42,061 nucleotides of DNA, taken from 2-01-FULL-45-10 sp964450115. GTDB taxonomy: Bacteria; Omnitrophota; Gorgyraeia; 2-01-FULL-45-10. Of this stretch, positions 31,728 through 40,200 are shown one piece after another (positions within the stretch are counted from its first letter, which is position 1; the number at the start of each line of letters is the position of its first letter). Where the stretch lies: NCBI GenBank assembly GCA_964450115.1, contig CAYVCD010000005.1:1-42061 (forward strand), written 5' to 3'. Below the pieces are notes generated by a model, which worked only from the letters and a program-made list of their open reading frames with translations, did no database searches and was not told the DNA's origin. The translations under genes were made by a program, and so were the position numbers.

Positions 31728-33020
31728 TTATATCCCGACTCTTCTGAATATCCTGTCGACGCTTCTGATATAGTATTTTATATCGAACATCTCCTCTATC
31801 GCTTTTGCTCCGAGGATGGCGCGTATGTCATTATCCGCAAGAAGGGCGTCTATAAAATCTATCTCGTCCTTCTTCGCGATGAATGCCGCGCGCTGTACCA
31901 GGTCATAGGCTTCGTTGCGGCTGATGCCTTTATTTACCAGCTCGAGCAATATCTTTCCGGAGAATACAAGGCCCTTCGACCTGTTAAGATTTTCTATCAT
32001 ACGGTCCTCGTTCACTACGAGCTTCGCCACAATACCTGAAAACTTGTCCAACATGTAGTCCAGTAGTATCGTAGAGTCCGGAAGTATCACCCTCTCCGCC
32101 GAAGAGTGCGAAATGTCGCGTTCGTGCCATAATACCATGTCGTCCATGGCGGCGTGCGCGTTGGCTCTCAGGATCCTCGCCAGGCCCGCTATCCTCTCGC
32201 AGAGTATCGGGTTCTTCTTGTGCGGCATCGCGCTCGAGCCTTTTTGGCCCGGGGCAAAGTACTCCTCGACCTCGCCTATCTCCGTATGCTGAAGATTCCT
32301 GAATTCCGTGGCGAACTTCTCCAGAGAGGTACCGGTGATCGCTATGGCCGTTAAAAATTCCGCATGGCGGTCCCTCTGCACTATCTGTGTAGATATTTTA
32401 GCCGCCTTTAATCCCATCTTTTTACATGTATATTCTTCAACGAACGGATCTATATTGGCGTATGTGCCCACGGCTCCGGAGATCTTGCCTACGCTTACTA
32501 TATCCCGGGCCTTTTTCAAGCGATCGAGGTTGCGGTTGGTCTCGTCAAAATAGAGGGCCATCTTTAATCCAAACGTGAGAGGCTCGGCGTGGACAGAATG
32601 CGTCCTGCCGATCATCAGGGTCCTCTTGTGCCTTCGGGCCTTCTGTCTTAACATCCTGAGGAGCTTCTTCGTATCGTCTATTAATATGTCGCAGGCCTCC
32701 TGCATCTGGGCGGCAAGCGCGGTGTCGAGCACATCGCTTGAGGTGAGCCCCATATGTATAAACTTGGCGTCATCCCCGACATATTCCGAAATATTCTTGA
32801 TGAAGGCTATGACGTCGTGATTGGTCTCGCGCTCTATCTCCTTTATCCTTTCTACATCAAAACGGGCTTTACGCTGGATCTGCAAGAGGGAAGCCTTCGG
32901 GATCTTGCCAAGCTTCGCAAGGGCCTCACAGGCATATAACTCTACGTCGAGCATCTTCCTGAAGCGGTTCTCTTCGCTCCATACGCCAGACATCTTTGGG
33001 AGACTGTATCTCGTTATCAT
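31728..33020 (-). CDS. purB: Adenylosuccinate lyase PurB
   Basis: A 430-residue lyase of the fumarase/aspartase superfamily, used twice in purine synthesis. It has the superfamily signature GSSAMPHKKNP and GRTHSVHAEPLTFG with the catalytic His. The ATG at 33018-33020 has no Shine-Dalgarno; the upstream bases read TCCTCCTT, which is anti-SD-like. A promoter starts transcription only a few bases before the ATG, so the message may be nearly leaderless. It is the first gene of the purine operon. Confidence 0.96.
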   Translation of the reverse strand: MITRYSLPKMSGVWSEENRFRKMLDVELYACEALAKLGKIPKASLLQIQRKARFDVERIKEIERETNHDVIAFIKNISEYVGDDAKFIHMGLTSSDVLDTALAAQMQEACDILIDDTKKLLRMLRQKARRHKRTLMIGRTHSVHAEPLTFGLKMALYFDETNRNLDRLKKARDIVSVGKISGAVGTYANIDPFVEEYTCKKMGLKAAKISTQIVQRDRHAEFLTAIAITGTSLEKFATEFRNLQHTEIGEVEEYFAPGQKGSSAMPHKKNPILCERIAGLARILRANAHAAMDDMVLWHERDISHSSAERVILPDSTILLDYMLDKFSGIVAKLVVNEDRMIENLNRSKGLVFSGKILLELVNKGISRNEAYDLVQRAAFIAKKDEIDFIDALLADNDIRAILGAKAIEEMFDIKYYIRSVDRIFRRVGI

Positions 33021-33032
33021 AAGGAGGAGATT

Positions 33033-33061
33033 ATTTTATATTATAATGGTGGGGCTGTCAA
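33033..33061 (-). promoter_or_regulatory. Predicted sigma-70 promoter of the purine operon
   Basis: On the minus strand TTGACA (33056-33061) is followed after 17 bases by TAAAAT (33033-33038). The -10 box ends 12 bases before the purB ATG, leaving a leader of about 5-6 bases. It overlaps the 3' end of the upstream secreted-protein gene. Confidence 0.6.
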
Positions 33062-33611
33062 TATATTCAGCGGCTCTTTTCTGGCGGGAAGCTATTACCG
33101 GATGCCCCTTTTTGTATAGAGTAGGGCCCAGGAACCATCCTTTCTGAAGCGCCTTAAATACTTCTTCCTTCGGCATGTGAAGGAAGTTGATCTTGAAGTA
33201 ATGCTTTAGGAGAAGTTCGGCATAAGCTTGGGCGAATTTTTCGTAAAGGTCGCGGTCTGACAGCACATTATCGAGCGTATAACCGTATAACAGCGGGTAA
33301 TGAAGCCTTACATCTTTGATGGCTATAGGCGTTATCGCCAACGGACCGTAAGCCTTCCCGCCGGGATGCTTATAGTGTATAGGGACATCCCTGCCCGAGG
33401 CTTCGAGATAGTTTATACCCGCCCGAAGATAGCGCCACAATCCCGTCTTCTCGAAAGTATAAGTTCTGTTGTCAGAAACGGTTATTGTGATCGGCGGCTT
33501 TGGAAGAGGGATCTCTTTTGATATGGTAGCCGGAGATACGGTGATTCCCGCTGCGCAGAAGAGCGCCAACGCATTCCGGTATATGAGAACTGCAGCACTA
33601 TGATCGACCAT
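33036..33611 (-). CDS. Small secreted protein under riboswitch control; possible lysozyme/transglycosylase-like
   Basis: A 191-residue protein. Residues 1-30 look like a signal segment (AVLIYRNALALFCAAGITVS). The centre, YLEASGRD followed by AYGPLAITPIAIKDV, recalls the catalytic Glu and the GLMQI-like segment of lysozyme-fold transglycosylases, and the C-terminal part is helical. This resemblance is weak, and the family call is only a suggestion. The ATG has GGAAGGAGG 8 bases upstream. The roughly 200-base leader holds a c-di-GMP-I-like riboswitch and a terminator hairpin, so the gene is probably switched by a cyclic dinucleotide. Confidence 0.75.
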   Translation of the reverse strand: MVDHSAAVLIYRNALALFCAAGITVSPATISKEIPLPKPPITITVSDNRTYTFEKTGLWRYLRAGINYLEASGRDVPIHYKHPGGKAYGPLAITPIAIKDVRLHYPLLYGYTLDNVLSDRDLYEKFAQAYAELLLKHYFKINFLHMPKEEVFKALQKGWFLGPTLYKKGHPVIASRQKRAAEYIDSPTIII

Positions 33612-33662
33612 CGGACGAGCCTCCTTCCGCTAACTTCCGGCTCGCCGAAGGGTCCATGAAAG

Positions 33663-33692
33663 CATAAAACCCTAAGGCAATATCTTAGGGTC
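33663..33692 (-). terminator. Terminator-like hairpin between riboswitch aptamer and start codon
   Basis: On the minus strand ACCCTAAG (33684-33691) pairs with CTTAGGGT (33669-33676) around a 7-base loop, followed by TTTTATG. The U-run is short, so efficiency is uncertain. It sits about 20 bases after the aptamer, where an expression platform would be expected. Confidence 0.55.
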
Positions 33693-33709
33693 TTTATACT
33701 TCCGCCCCT

Positions 33710-33796
33710 TTGGCAACGCAGCCCCCCGCACCTAACCTGGTACGGGGCTGTCGCTTTGCGCCCTCACGTTACCGTGAGTTTGCCTTTTTCAACAGG
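33710..33796 (-). ncRNA. Cyclic-di-GMP-I (GEMM) riboswitch aptamer, probable
   Basis: On the minus strand the order is AAAAAGGCAAA, a 6-bp stem CTCACG/CGTGAG capped by a GTAA (GNRA) tetraloop, then GGCGCAAAGC. A long stem (CAGCC with GGCTG, and CCGTACC with GGTGCGG) follows, then GCGTTGCC, which pairs back with GGCAA. This is the GEMM-I layout (tetraloop hairpin, GCAAAGC junction, closing GTTGCC). The usual GACGCAAAGC reads GGCGCAAAGC here, a change at the position that normally stacks between the ligand guanines. The ligand could be c-di-GMP or c-GAMP. Confidence 0.8.
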
Positions 33797-33817
33797 TAAT
33801 CCTAACTGTCGACTACA

Positions 33818-33826
33818 AGTATACCA
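33818..33826 (-). promoter_or_regulatory. Extended -10 promoter TGGTATACT for the riboswitch transcript
   Basis: On the minus strand TATACT (33818-33823) is preceded by TGG, an extended -10, with no good -35 box. Transcription would start around 33811, just before the aptamer. The same TGGTATACTT string occurs at 41748-41757. Confidence 0.5.
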
Positions 33827-33838
33827 TATAATCCTGCG

Positions 33839-33881
33839 AAAAAAAAGGGGCCAGGCGCTTTTTGACCAGGCACCTGGCACC
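33839..33881 (-). terminator. Rho-independent terminator of the hsp20 operon
   Basis: On the minus strand GGTGCCAGGTGC (33870-33881) pairs with GCGCCTGGCCCC (33847-33858), 12 bp with one mismatch and an 11-base loop, followed by eight T (33839-33846). It lies 18 bases after the 52-residue gene and separates it from the riboswitch transcript. Confidence 0.85.
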
Positions 33882-33899
33882 TATTATTTATTTTATCGC

Positions 33900-34058
33900 T
33901 TATTCTTCAGCGTGTTCCGCGACGAACTTCTTTATCTCTTCGATATTTTCCAGTATCAACTTCGCTTTGGTCATACCGAATGAAAACGGGAACTTATCGT
34001 CCTCGCTGCGCCTTATGATCAGGATAGGCTTGCCTTTAAACTCTCCGATCTCTATCAT
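33900..34058 (-). CDS. Conserved-looking 52-residue protein
   Basis: ATG at 34056-34058 follows AAAGGAGGAG, a very strong ribosome-binding site, and lies 11 bases after the hsp20 stop. The product begins MIEIGEFKGKPILIIRR, then DDKFPFSFGMTKAKLILEN, and ends in an acidic helix: three short strands and one helix, apparently cytoplasmic. I recall similar short uncharacterised proteins in other bacteria but cannot name a function. A terminator follows the stop, so it is the second gene of a two-gene operon. Confidence 0.8.
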   Translation of the reverse strand: MIEIGEFKGKPILIIRRSEDDKFPFSFGMTKAKLILENIEEIKKFVAEHAEE

Positions 34059-34069
34059 TTACTCCTCCT

Positions 34070-34609
34070 TTATTTAACGCTTATCTTCACTTTATTCTCT
34101 TTGACAGGAGTCTTCTTCGGGATAGTGACTTCCAGAACGCCATCCTTATAGGTGGCGGCTATGCCGGAGTTCTCGACCTCGCACGGAAGCTCCACTGTCT
34201 TTTCAAAACTTCCGAAGAACCTCTCCTGCCTTACAACGCCCGGCTCGCTCTGACTCTTCAACATCTCCCGCGACCCGGATATCTTTAAAGATCTTCCGTT
34301 CTCAAGCGTTATGTTTATCTTGTCCTTCTCCATTCCGGGAAGGTCGGCCTTCACTATAACGCTCTTTTCATTCTGTAATATGTCTACGCTTACATCGCTG
34401 GCGAAATCCTTTAGTACAGCGTCGCTTGCCATGGATGCGCCGGATACCATATCTTTTATCAGGAGGTCCATTTCGCGCTTTACGCGGCTCAATTTTTTCC
34501 GTAGCGTAGAAAGGTCCTGCGCGGTAGCGTCGTTAGGTTCCGTGGCGCCGTACGCGAGGCTGGCTGACAACATTAAAGCCATAACTACCGCCGATATCTT
34601 CTTCGTCAT
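34070..34609 (-). CDS. Hsp20/alpha-crystallin-family protein with a signal peptide (periplasmic)
   Basis: A 179-residue protein. Residues 1-21 form a clean signal peptide ending SLAYG before ATEP. A helical charged stretch (30-60) precedes the alpha-crystallin domain (about 70-165) with VIVKADLPGMEKDKINITLE and GVLEVTIPKK. The end, NKVKISVK, is a short tail. Small heat-shock proteins are normally cytosolic; the signal peptide places this one outside the cytoplasm. There is no Shine-Dalgarno; a promoter ends 8 bases before the ATG, suggesting a leaderless message. Confidence 0.9.
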   Translation of the reverse strand: MTKKISAVVMALMLSASLAYGATEPNDATAQDLSTLRKKLSRVKREMDLLIKDMVSGASMASDAVLKDFASDVSVDILQNEKSVIVKADLPGMEKDKINITLENGRSLKISGSREMLKSQSEPGVVRQERFFGSFEKTVELPCEVENSGIAATYKDGVLEVTIPKKTPVKENKVKISVK

Positions 34610-34617
34610 AAGTCGAT

Positions 34618-34646
34618 ATGTTACACTATGAAATTGACATTGTCAA
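34618..34646 (-). promoter_or_regulatory. Predicted promoter of hsp20, leaderless
   Basis: On the minus strand TTGACA (34641-34646) is followed after 17 bases by TAACAT (34618-34623), whose end lies 8 bases before the hsp20 ATG. Its -35 box abuts the opposite -35 as the palindrome TTGACA-T-TGTCAA. Confidence 0.55.
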
Positions 34647-34662
34647 ATTATTAACGTAGAAT
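34634..34662 (+). promoter_or_regulatory. Sigma-70 promoter of the polyamine operon
   Basis: TTGACA (34634-34639), 17 bases, TAGAAT (34657-34662); the start would be at about 34669, followed by CGGAGGG before the ATG. This is the best promoter match in the window. The -35 is half of a palindrome shared with the divergent hsp20 promoter. Confidence 0.75.
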
Positions 34663-34687
34663 AGGCAAAATAAAAACCGGAGGGAAG

Positions 34688-36142
34688 ATGATGTTGAAGT
34701 TCAGGAATAAAGTATTGATCATCGGCTACGGCTCTGTCTCTAAATGCACTCTGCCGATATTGTTGAAGCACGTGAATATCCCCTGCAAGAATATAACGAT
34801 AGTGGACTTCGCCAATAAGCGCGGTGAATTAAAAGACTGGATAAAGAAAGGCGTACGCTATTCCCAGGAGAAGATCACCCCTATAAACATATCTCAATTA
34901 CTCTCTAAGTACGTATCGGCCGGCGGGCTCATCATTGACCTCGGATGGAATATCGGCTGTAACGACATACTGACCTGGTGCCATGATAACAGGGTCCTCT
35001 ATATCAACACTTCTGTCGAAGAGTGGGATCCGTACGCAGGCATACACAACAAGAGCCCTTTTAAGAAATCGCTATATTACCGCCAGATGCTGATCCGCGA
35101 GATGGTAGCCAAGTGGAATAACGGCACCACCACCGCAGTAGTGGATCACGGCGCTAATCCGGGACTGATATCACATTTCACTAAAAAAGGTATCGTGGAT
35201 ATAGCCGAAAAGGTTATGCGCGATAAGACGACGTCAAAGAAGGAGTCCTCGAAACTCGAGAAGCTTCTGCGCACAAGGTCATATCCGAACCTCGCTTACG
35301 AACTTGGCATAAAGGTCATCCACTGCAGCGAGCGAGATACTCAGATAGCGAACAGGCCCAAAGAGGTCGACGAGTTCGTAGGAACATGGAGTATAGAGGG
35401 TTTAAGAGAAGAAGGTGTATCACCCGCTGAAATGGGATGGGGGACTCACGAAAAAACGCTTCCCGCTCTGGCTAACATCCCTCCGTACGGCCCCAAAAAT
35501 CAGATATTTTTATCGCAGATGGGAATGAATACCTGGGTGAGGAGCTGGGTGCCGCATCAGGAGATCATAGGTATGGTGATAAGACACGGCGAGGCATTCT
35601 CGATATCCGATAAACTTACAGTGTGGAAAAATGGTAAAGCAATATACAGGCCGACCGTACATTACGCCTATATGCCGTGCCACGAGACGATCTCCTCTTT
35701 ACATGAACTTCGCGGCAGGAACTATGAACTTCAGCCAAAGCTTAGAATAATGGATGATGAGATAAAGTCGGGCGACGACATCCTGGGCGCCCTTCTCATG
35801 GGGCACAAATATAACTCATGGTGGACCGGGAGCATCTTGAGCATAGAAGAGTCCAGGAAATTGGTGCCGCACCAGAATGCCACGACAATGCAGGTGGCTA
35901 TCGGCGTAGTCTCGGCAGTCATGTGGATGATAGATAATCCGCATAAAGGCGTGTGCATCCCGGATGATCTGCCCCACGATCATATACTATCAATAGCAAA
36001 ACCATATCTCGGGAAATTGGCGTCTATCCAGTCCGACTGGACGCCTCTGAAAAATTACAGGGTATTCTTTAAAGAGAGCCCCGGGGCATATCTCGACAAG
36101 AAGAATATATGGTGCTTCAATAATTTTCTATTCAAAGATTAA
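34688..36142 (+). CDS. hss: Homospermidine synthase
   Basis: A 484-residue protein of the bacterial homospermidine synthase family. The N-terminal Rossmann segment VLIIGYGSVSKCTLPILLKH binds NAD, and IDLGWNIGC, NTSVEEWDPYAG and VVDHGANPGLISHF follow. It condenses two putrescines, or putrescine and spermidine, into homospermidine. The decarboxylase 11 bases downstream would supply putrescine. Two adjacent ATGs exist; the second (34691) has the better 7-base spacing to GGAGG. Confidence 0.93.
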   Translation: MMLKFRNKVLIIGYGSVSKCTLPILLKHVNIPCKNITIVDFANKRGELKDWIKKGVRYSQEKITPINISQLLSKYVSAGGLIIDLGWNIGCNDILTWCHDNRVLYINTSVEEWDPYAGIHNKSPFKKSLYYRQMLIREMVAKWNNGTTTAVVDHGANPGLISHFTKKGIVDIAEKVMRDKTTSKKESSKLEKLLRTRSYPNLAYELGIKVIHCSERDTQIANRPKEVDEFVGTWSIEGLREEGVSPAEMGWGTHEKTLPALANIPPYGPKNQIFLSQMGMNTWVRSWVPHQEIIGMVIRHGEAFSISDKLTVWKNGKAIYRPTVHYAYMPCHETISSLHELRGRNYELQPKLRIMDDEIKSGDDILGALLMGHKYNSWWTGSILSIEESRKLVPHQNATTMQVAIGVVSAVMWMIDNPHKGVCIPDDLPHDHILSIAKPYLGKLASIQSDWTPLKNYRVFFKESPGAYLDKKNIWCFNNFLFKD

Positions 36143-36153
36143 AGGAGAATAAA

Positions 36154-37281
36154 TTGGCCGACATCCTAAAGATAGCTAAGAGTAAAGGCACCCCGGTATT
36201 TATACTCGACCACAAAAAAATAAGGGAGAACTACCGGGAGTTCAGAGAGGCCCTCCCGAGGGTGCAGGCGTACTACGCGGTAAAAGCGAACTCCAATCCT
36301 GAGATAGTCAAGACGCTCTATAAGATGGGCGCGAGTTTCGATGTCGCATCACTGCCTGAGTTCATGATAGTGCACGAGAATATAAAGAATCTGCCCGAAA
36401 AGAAGAGGCAGGATTTTATATGGGATAAGATAATCTACGCCAATACGATAAAGCAGGAAGAGACCTTAAGAAAGCTCGACCAGTATAAGCCGCTCGTCAC
36501 ATACGACAATATGTATGAGCTGAAGAAGATAAGGAAACATTGCCCTCATGCCGGGCTCGTCTTAAGGATACGCGTCCCGAATACCGGCTCGATGGTCGAG
36601 CTCTCATCAAAGTTCGGCGCCCATCCGGGTGAGGCGGTGGACCTGATACTCGAGGCATTTAAGATCGGCCTCGTGGTGGAAGGGATAAGCTTTCATGTGG
36701 GAAGCCAGTGCAATAATTTTGAGAACTACATGCAGGCTATCCAACTTGCCTCATCGATACTGAAAGAGGCCGAATCTCGCGGACACAAGATCAATATACT
36801 GGATATCGGCGGCGGATTCCCTGTGAAATATACAAACAAAGTGAAGTCCTTCAAGACCCTCGCCAGAAAACTTAACGCCGAGATAGACCGGCTCTTCCCG
36901 AAGACCATGGAGATACTTGCGGAACCCGGCAGATTCATGGTGGCAAATGCGGCGACCCTTGTCACGAAGATCATCGGCAAGGCCGTGCGGGATGAAAAGA
37001 CCTGTTACTACCTGGATGACGGCGTATACCATACGTTTTCGGGTATAGTATTCGACCACTGCGTATATCCGTTGAAGTCCTTTAAGGATGGCGAGAAGAA
37101 GGTCTGCTCTGTATTCGGTCCTACATGCGATGCGTTCGATACTATATCCGTGGCCGAGGAGCTTCCGGATCTTGAGATAGGCGACTATCTATACGCGGAG
37201 AATATCGGCGCTTACTCCATAGCCTCAAGCACCTACTTTAACGGCTTCCCGCCAGCGAAGGTAGTGCACATCAATAAATAA
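36154..37281 (+). CDS. Ornithine/lysine decarboxylase, type III PLP fold
   Basis: A 375-residue alanine-racemase-fold decarboxylase. The PLP lysine is Lys44 in YYAVKANSNPE, and FHVGSQ, the phosphate loop GGGFP, EPGRFMV and GPTCDAFD (active-site Cys and Asp) follow. The GPTCD motif fits ornithine or lysine/ornithine decarboxylase. Carboxynorspermidine decarboxylase is less likely, because its partner dehydrogenase is absent and hss is adjacent. It starts at TTG with AAAGGAGA upstream, and probably makes putrescine for homospermidine synthase. Confidence 0.9.
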   Translation: MADILKIAKSKGTPVFILDHKKIRENYREFREALPRVQAYYAVKANSNPEIVKTLYKMGASFDVASLPEFMIVHENIKNLPEKKRQDFIWDKIIYANTIKQEETLRKLDQYKPLVTYDNMYELKKIRKHCPHAGLVLRIRVPNTGSMVELSSKFGAHPGEAVDLILEAFKIGLVVEGISFHVGSQCNNFENYMQAIQLASSILKEAESRGHKINILDIGGGFPVKYTNKVKSFKTLARKLNAEIDRLFPKTMEILAEPGRFMVANAATLVTKIIGKAVRDEKTCYYLDDGVYHTFSGIVFDHCVYPLKSFKDGEKKVCSVFGPTCDAFDTISVAEELPDLEIGDYLYAENIGAYSIASSTYFNGFPPAKVVHINK

Positions 37282-37289
37282 TTTTATCT

Positions 37290-40200
37290 TTACGCCGCAG
37301 TCCAGAACGCTTTCATTAACTGGATCTCGCGGCCGATCTTCTCCACCAGCTTAATGGGCCTTGCGAGCAACCTTGTTATTACACGATTCATAAGCCCGAT
37401 CGCATCCATGGCCGCGACCTCTTCGTCCGGCCTTCCCAATTCGTTAATAAACGCTGCAAGAGCCGTTTCATCGCCCGCAAAAGTCTCTTTGACCATCTCC
37501 CTGAAGAGCGCTTCGGGCATGGGCGTCTTGCCGTTTTCAAGCAATGCTCCCAAAAGGGCCGCGGTAGTAAGTTTTGCCTGATATACCGTTGCCACATTAT
37601 CGTCCTTCCTGAAATCCTCATAATCATCCGGCAGCGAGATAGGCAGAAATCTTGCAAGTTTAAATATCTCCTGATCGCGTTCTATGATACCGGCTATATC
37701 AGCCCGATCTCTATCCTCTACGAGGATCATTCTTCTTGTGCCGGGCGCCGGCTTCTCTTTGCACATATTGACGAGCCTGTCCATATTCGCGTACTCACGC
37801 AGCTCTACGGCATCCTTGCCTTCGTGCTTGCCTATCTCCCTTATCGCCCTTTTCATACTACTGGTAAATTTAAGGCTCTGCGGAATAATTAACTCTACCT
37901 TGCTATCTTTTAAGAGCGCGACGGCTTTGTAAATGGTTTCCAGCTCAGTCGCTGATAATTTTTCTGCGCCCGGCCCCTTATCGAGTCCGAGGCTTATGAT
38001 GTATTCGGAAATTATCCGGATGACCGGCTGTCCTTCGCCACCTTCCGTCTCGGCGAGACGTTTTCTCATGGCATCCCTTAACTTCTCTGCCTGGTCGGGC
38101 TGCGAAAGAAGCGACTGAGGCGGAAGTTGCGGAGCCTGCTCTCTTTTTCTATCTGCCATCAATTTTCTTAATTGCGCGGCCTGGTCAAGAGGCGCTTTTC
38201 TGCCCGCAATAAAATCGCCTTCGCCCCTGGTCGGGCCTTTGCCTGTCGTATCGCCGTGTCCGGTCGTACCGAGCACATCACGTTGTCCGGGCCTCGTCTC
38301 TGCCGCGGGTAGATTTGCCTTGCGCTTACTAACCCGTTGCCAGCTCCCGTTTTTTTCCAGAAAACCCAGCCTTTCCAGCGAATCAACGACAACATTTTCG
38401 GGCAAATTATGGGCATTATATCTTCTGTCGATCATCTTCAGGCTGATACCCGAAGCCGTATTCGCTGCGAAGGACCTGTCTATTAGATCCTCAAACTCTG
38501 TCACTTTTTCAGGATCGACCGCGGCTGTATTCTTATCATCCCTCACGATAATTCCAGCGGCTCGACGCAATATTATCTCTTCTTCTGCCGTAGCTATATT
38601 ATGTTCCGTGGCAAAGCTATATATGCGTCTCATCAGTTCGTCTGAACTTAATTGCATGTCCTCGATCTTACCGGCAAGTAGACGAATTTCAGCAAACTTA
38701 AGCCGCGAGCTAATCTTATTCGCCAGATCAGAGCTTTCACTGCCGGAGATCCCACTCGCTCTCAAAACAGCATATATTACAGTTACTGCTCCATATCTTG
38801 CTATGTCAAGCAGGTCCTGTTCTGAAAATTCCCGGCGGCCCTCTTCTAACCAATTGTAAACCACGGACTGTTTTGCATCGAGGCCGTCGAACGCAAATGG
38901 TTGAATATTGACGCCTATATCATAACCTTTTCCGGCCAATCCCGCATGGGCATCCTTGTGCATAGTGCCGCGCAAAACAATGATATACGCCCCGGGATTG
39001 GCGGCCCTTGTTTCCATCACTAAGGTGTTTATTGCCGCATCCCTTGCTTCGACCTCATACTCCACGGTTTTTTGCACCTCGTTCTTAGCCAATTCCATGT
39101 ACATATCAAATTGCGGAAATCCCAATGAAATTATATCCCTATACATATCCAAAATGGCGCTTTGCCGCCATGCTTCAAAATCCGGTCTTTCCGGTATAAC
39201 CTTTATTTTATTGGCAGCTGCATAACGGGCGATAGCCTGCAGCCGCTTATTTCTCTCGTCGTAAACACGCCCTTCCTGAAGCCCTTTAGCATGTTTTTGT
39301 CCAGCCTTTATCGCAGTCATATCGTATAGTTGGCGAGCTACTTCATCGTTCATTAAAAGACGCACTACTCTTTGATTGTCATCCGTTTTTAACAGAGCTT
39401 TTAGGGATTCCGGAGCCACGCCTCCATATTCTGCGATCAGTATAACCTCCGAACCCCCGACTTTGGCGGAATCGATTATGGGCGCCATCATGCCTATGGC
39501 CGATTCTCCTTCTTCCTGGCTCATGCCGTGGCTCTGGTACAGAAACCAAATAAGGTCTTTTGGGATGATCATTGTTTGGGCAGGAACGGATGCCGGCTCT
39601 CTGCCTGTAACCCAGTCCGCCGTGCGTCTATCGACTGGCCTCCCATCAGTGCTTCCGCTCCCGACCTCACCGAGCACATTACGTTGTCCGGGCTTCTCGC
39701 CGCCTTGCGGCATGGGCGATGGCACGGTAGGTGCCGATACCGACGCATCCGGTGAGGCGGGTGTTTCTTTTGCCGCCGCGGCGGCGGCTTTTCTTGCTGC
39801 GAGGTCAGCTTTTATCAGTTCTATCGCTTTGTTACATCTTGCCGGGTCTATTGGCTTTAATGCAGGGCCGCCTTTATTTTTATACACAACGGCTCTTCCA
39901 TTAGCAGGATTTATTTCGACATATACGCCATCGAGCTCTCCCCCGACAATGGCTACAGCGCCCATGCCTCCATTTTTACCGTATACTAATTTAGTTTCCG
40001 CCGTTTCTCTAACTTTGGCTGCGACCGGTATTATTACCTCCCCGCCGCTCAGAAGTATAAATCTTTCCTTTACTGGTAACTCTTTATTTATTAAAATTAT
40101 AACGCTTCTGACCTCATGGGCCTGGAGCACCGTATTCTTGGCCAGCTCCGCCAGCGTCGTCTCTTTTTTGCGGTCTATCTTCAGTGCTTGTAACGCCGCG

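Noticed and set aside
33036..33147. Plus-strand start near 33044 behind AAGGAGGAGATT
   Set aside because: The binding-site-like bases are the complement of the purB upstream region, and the frame gives only a short tail with no family features.
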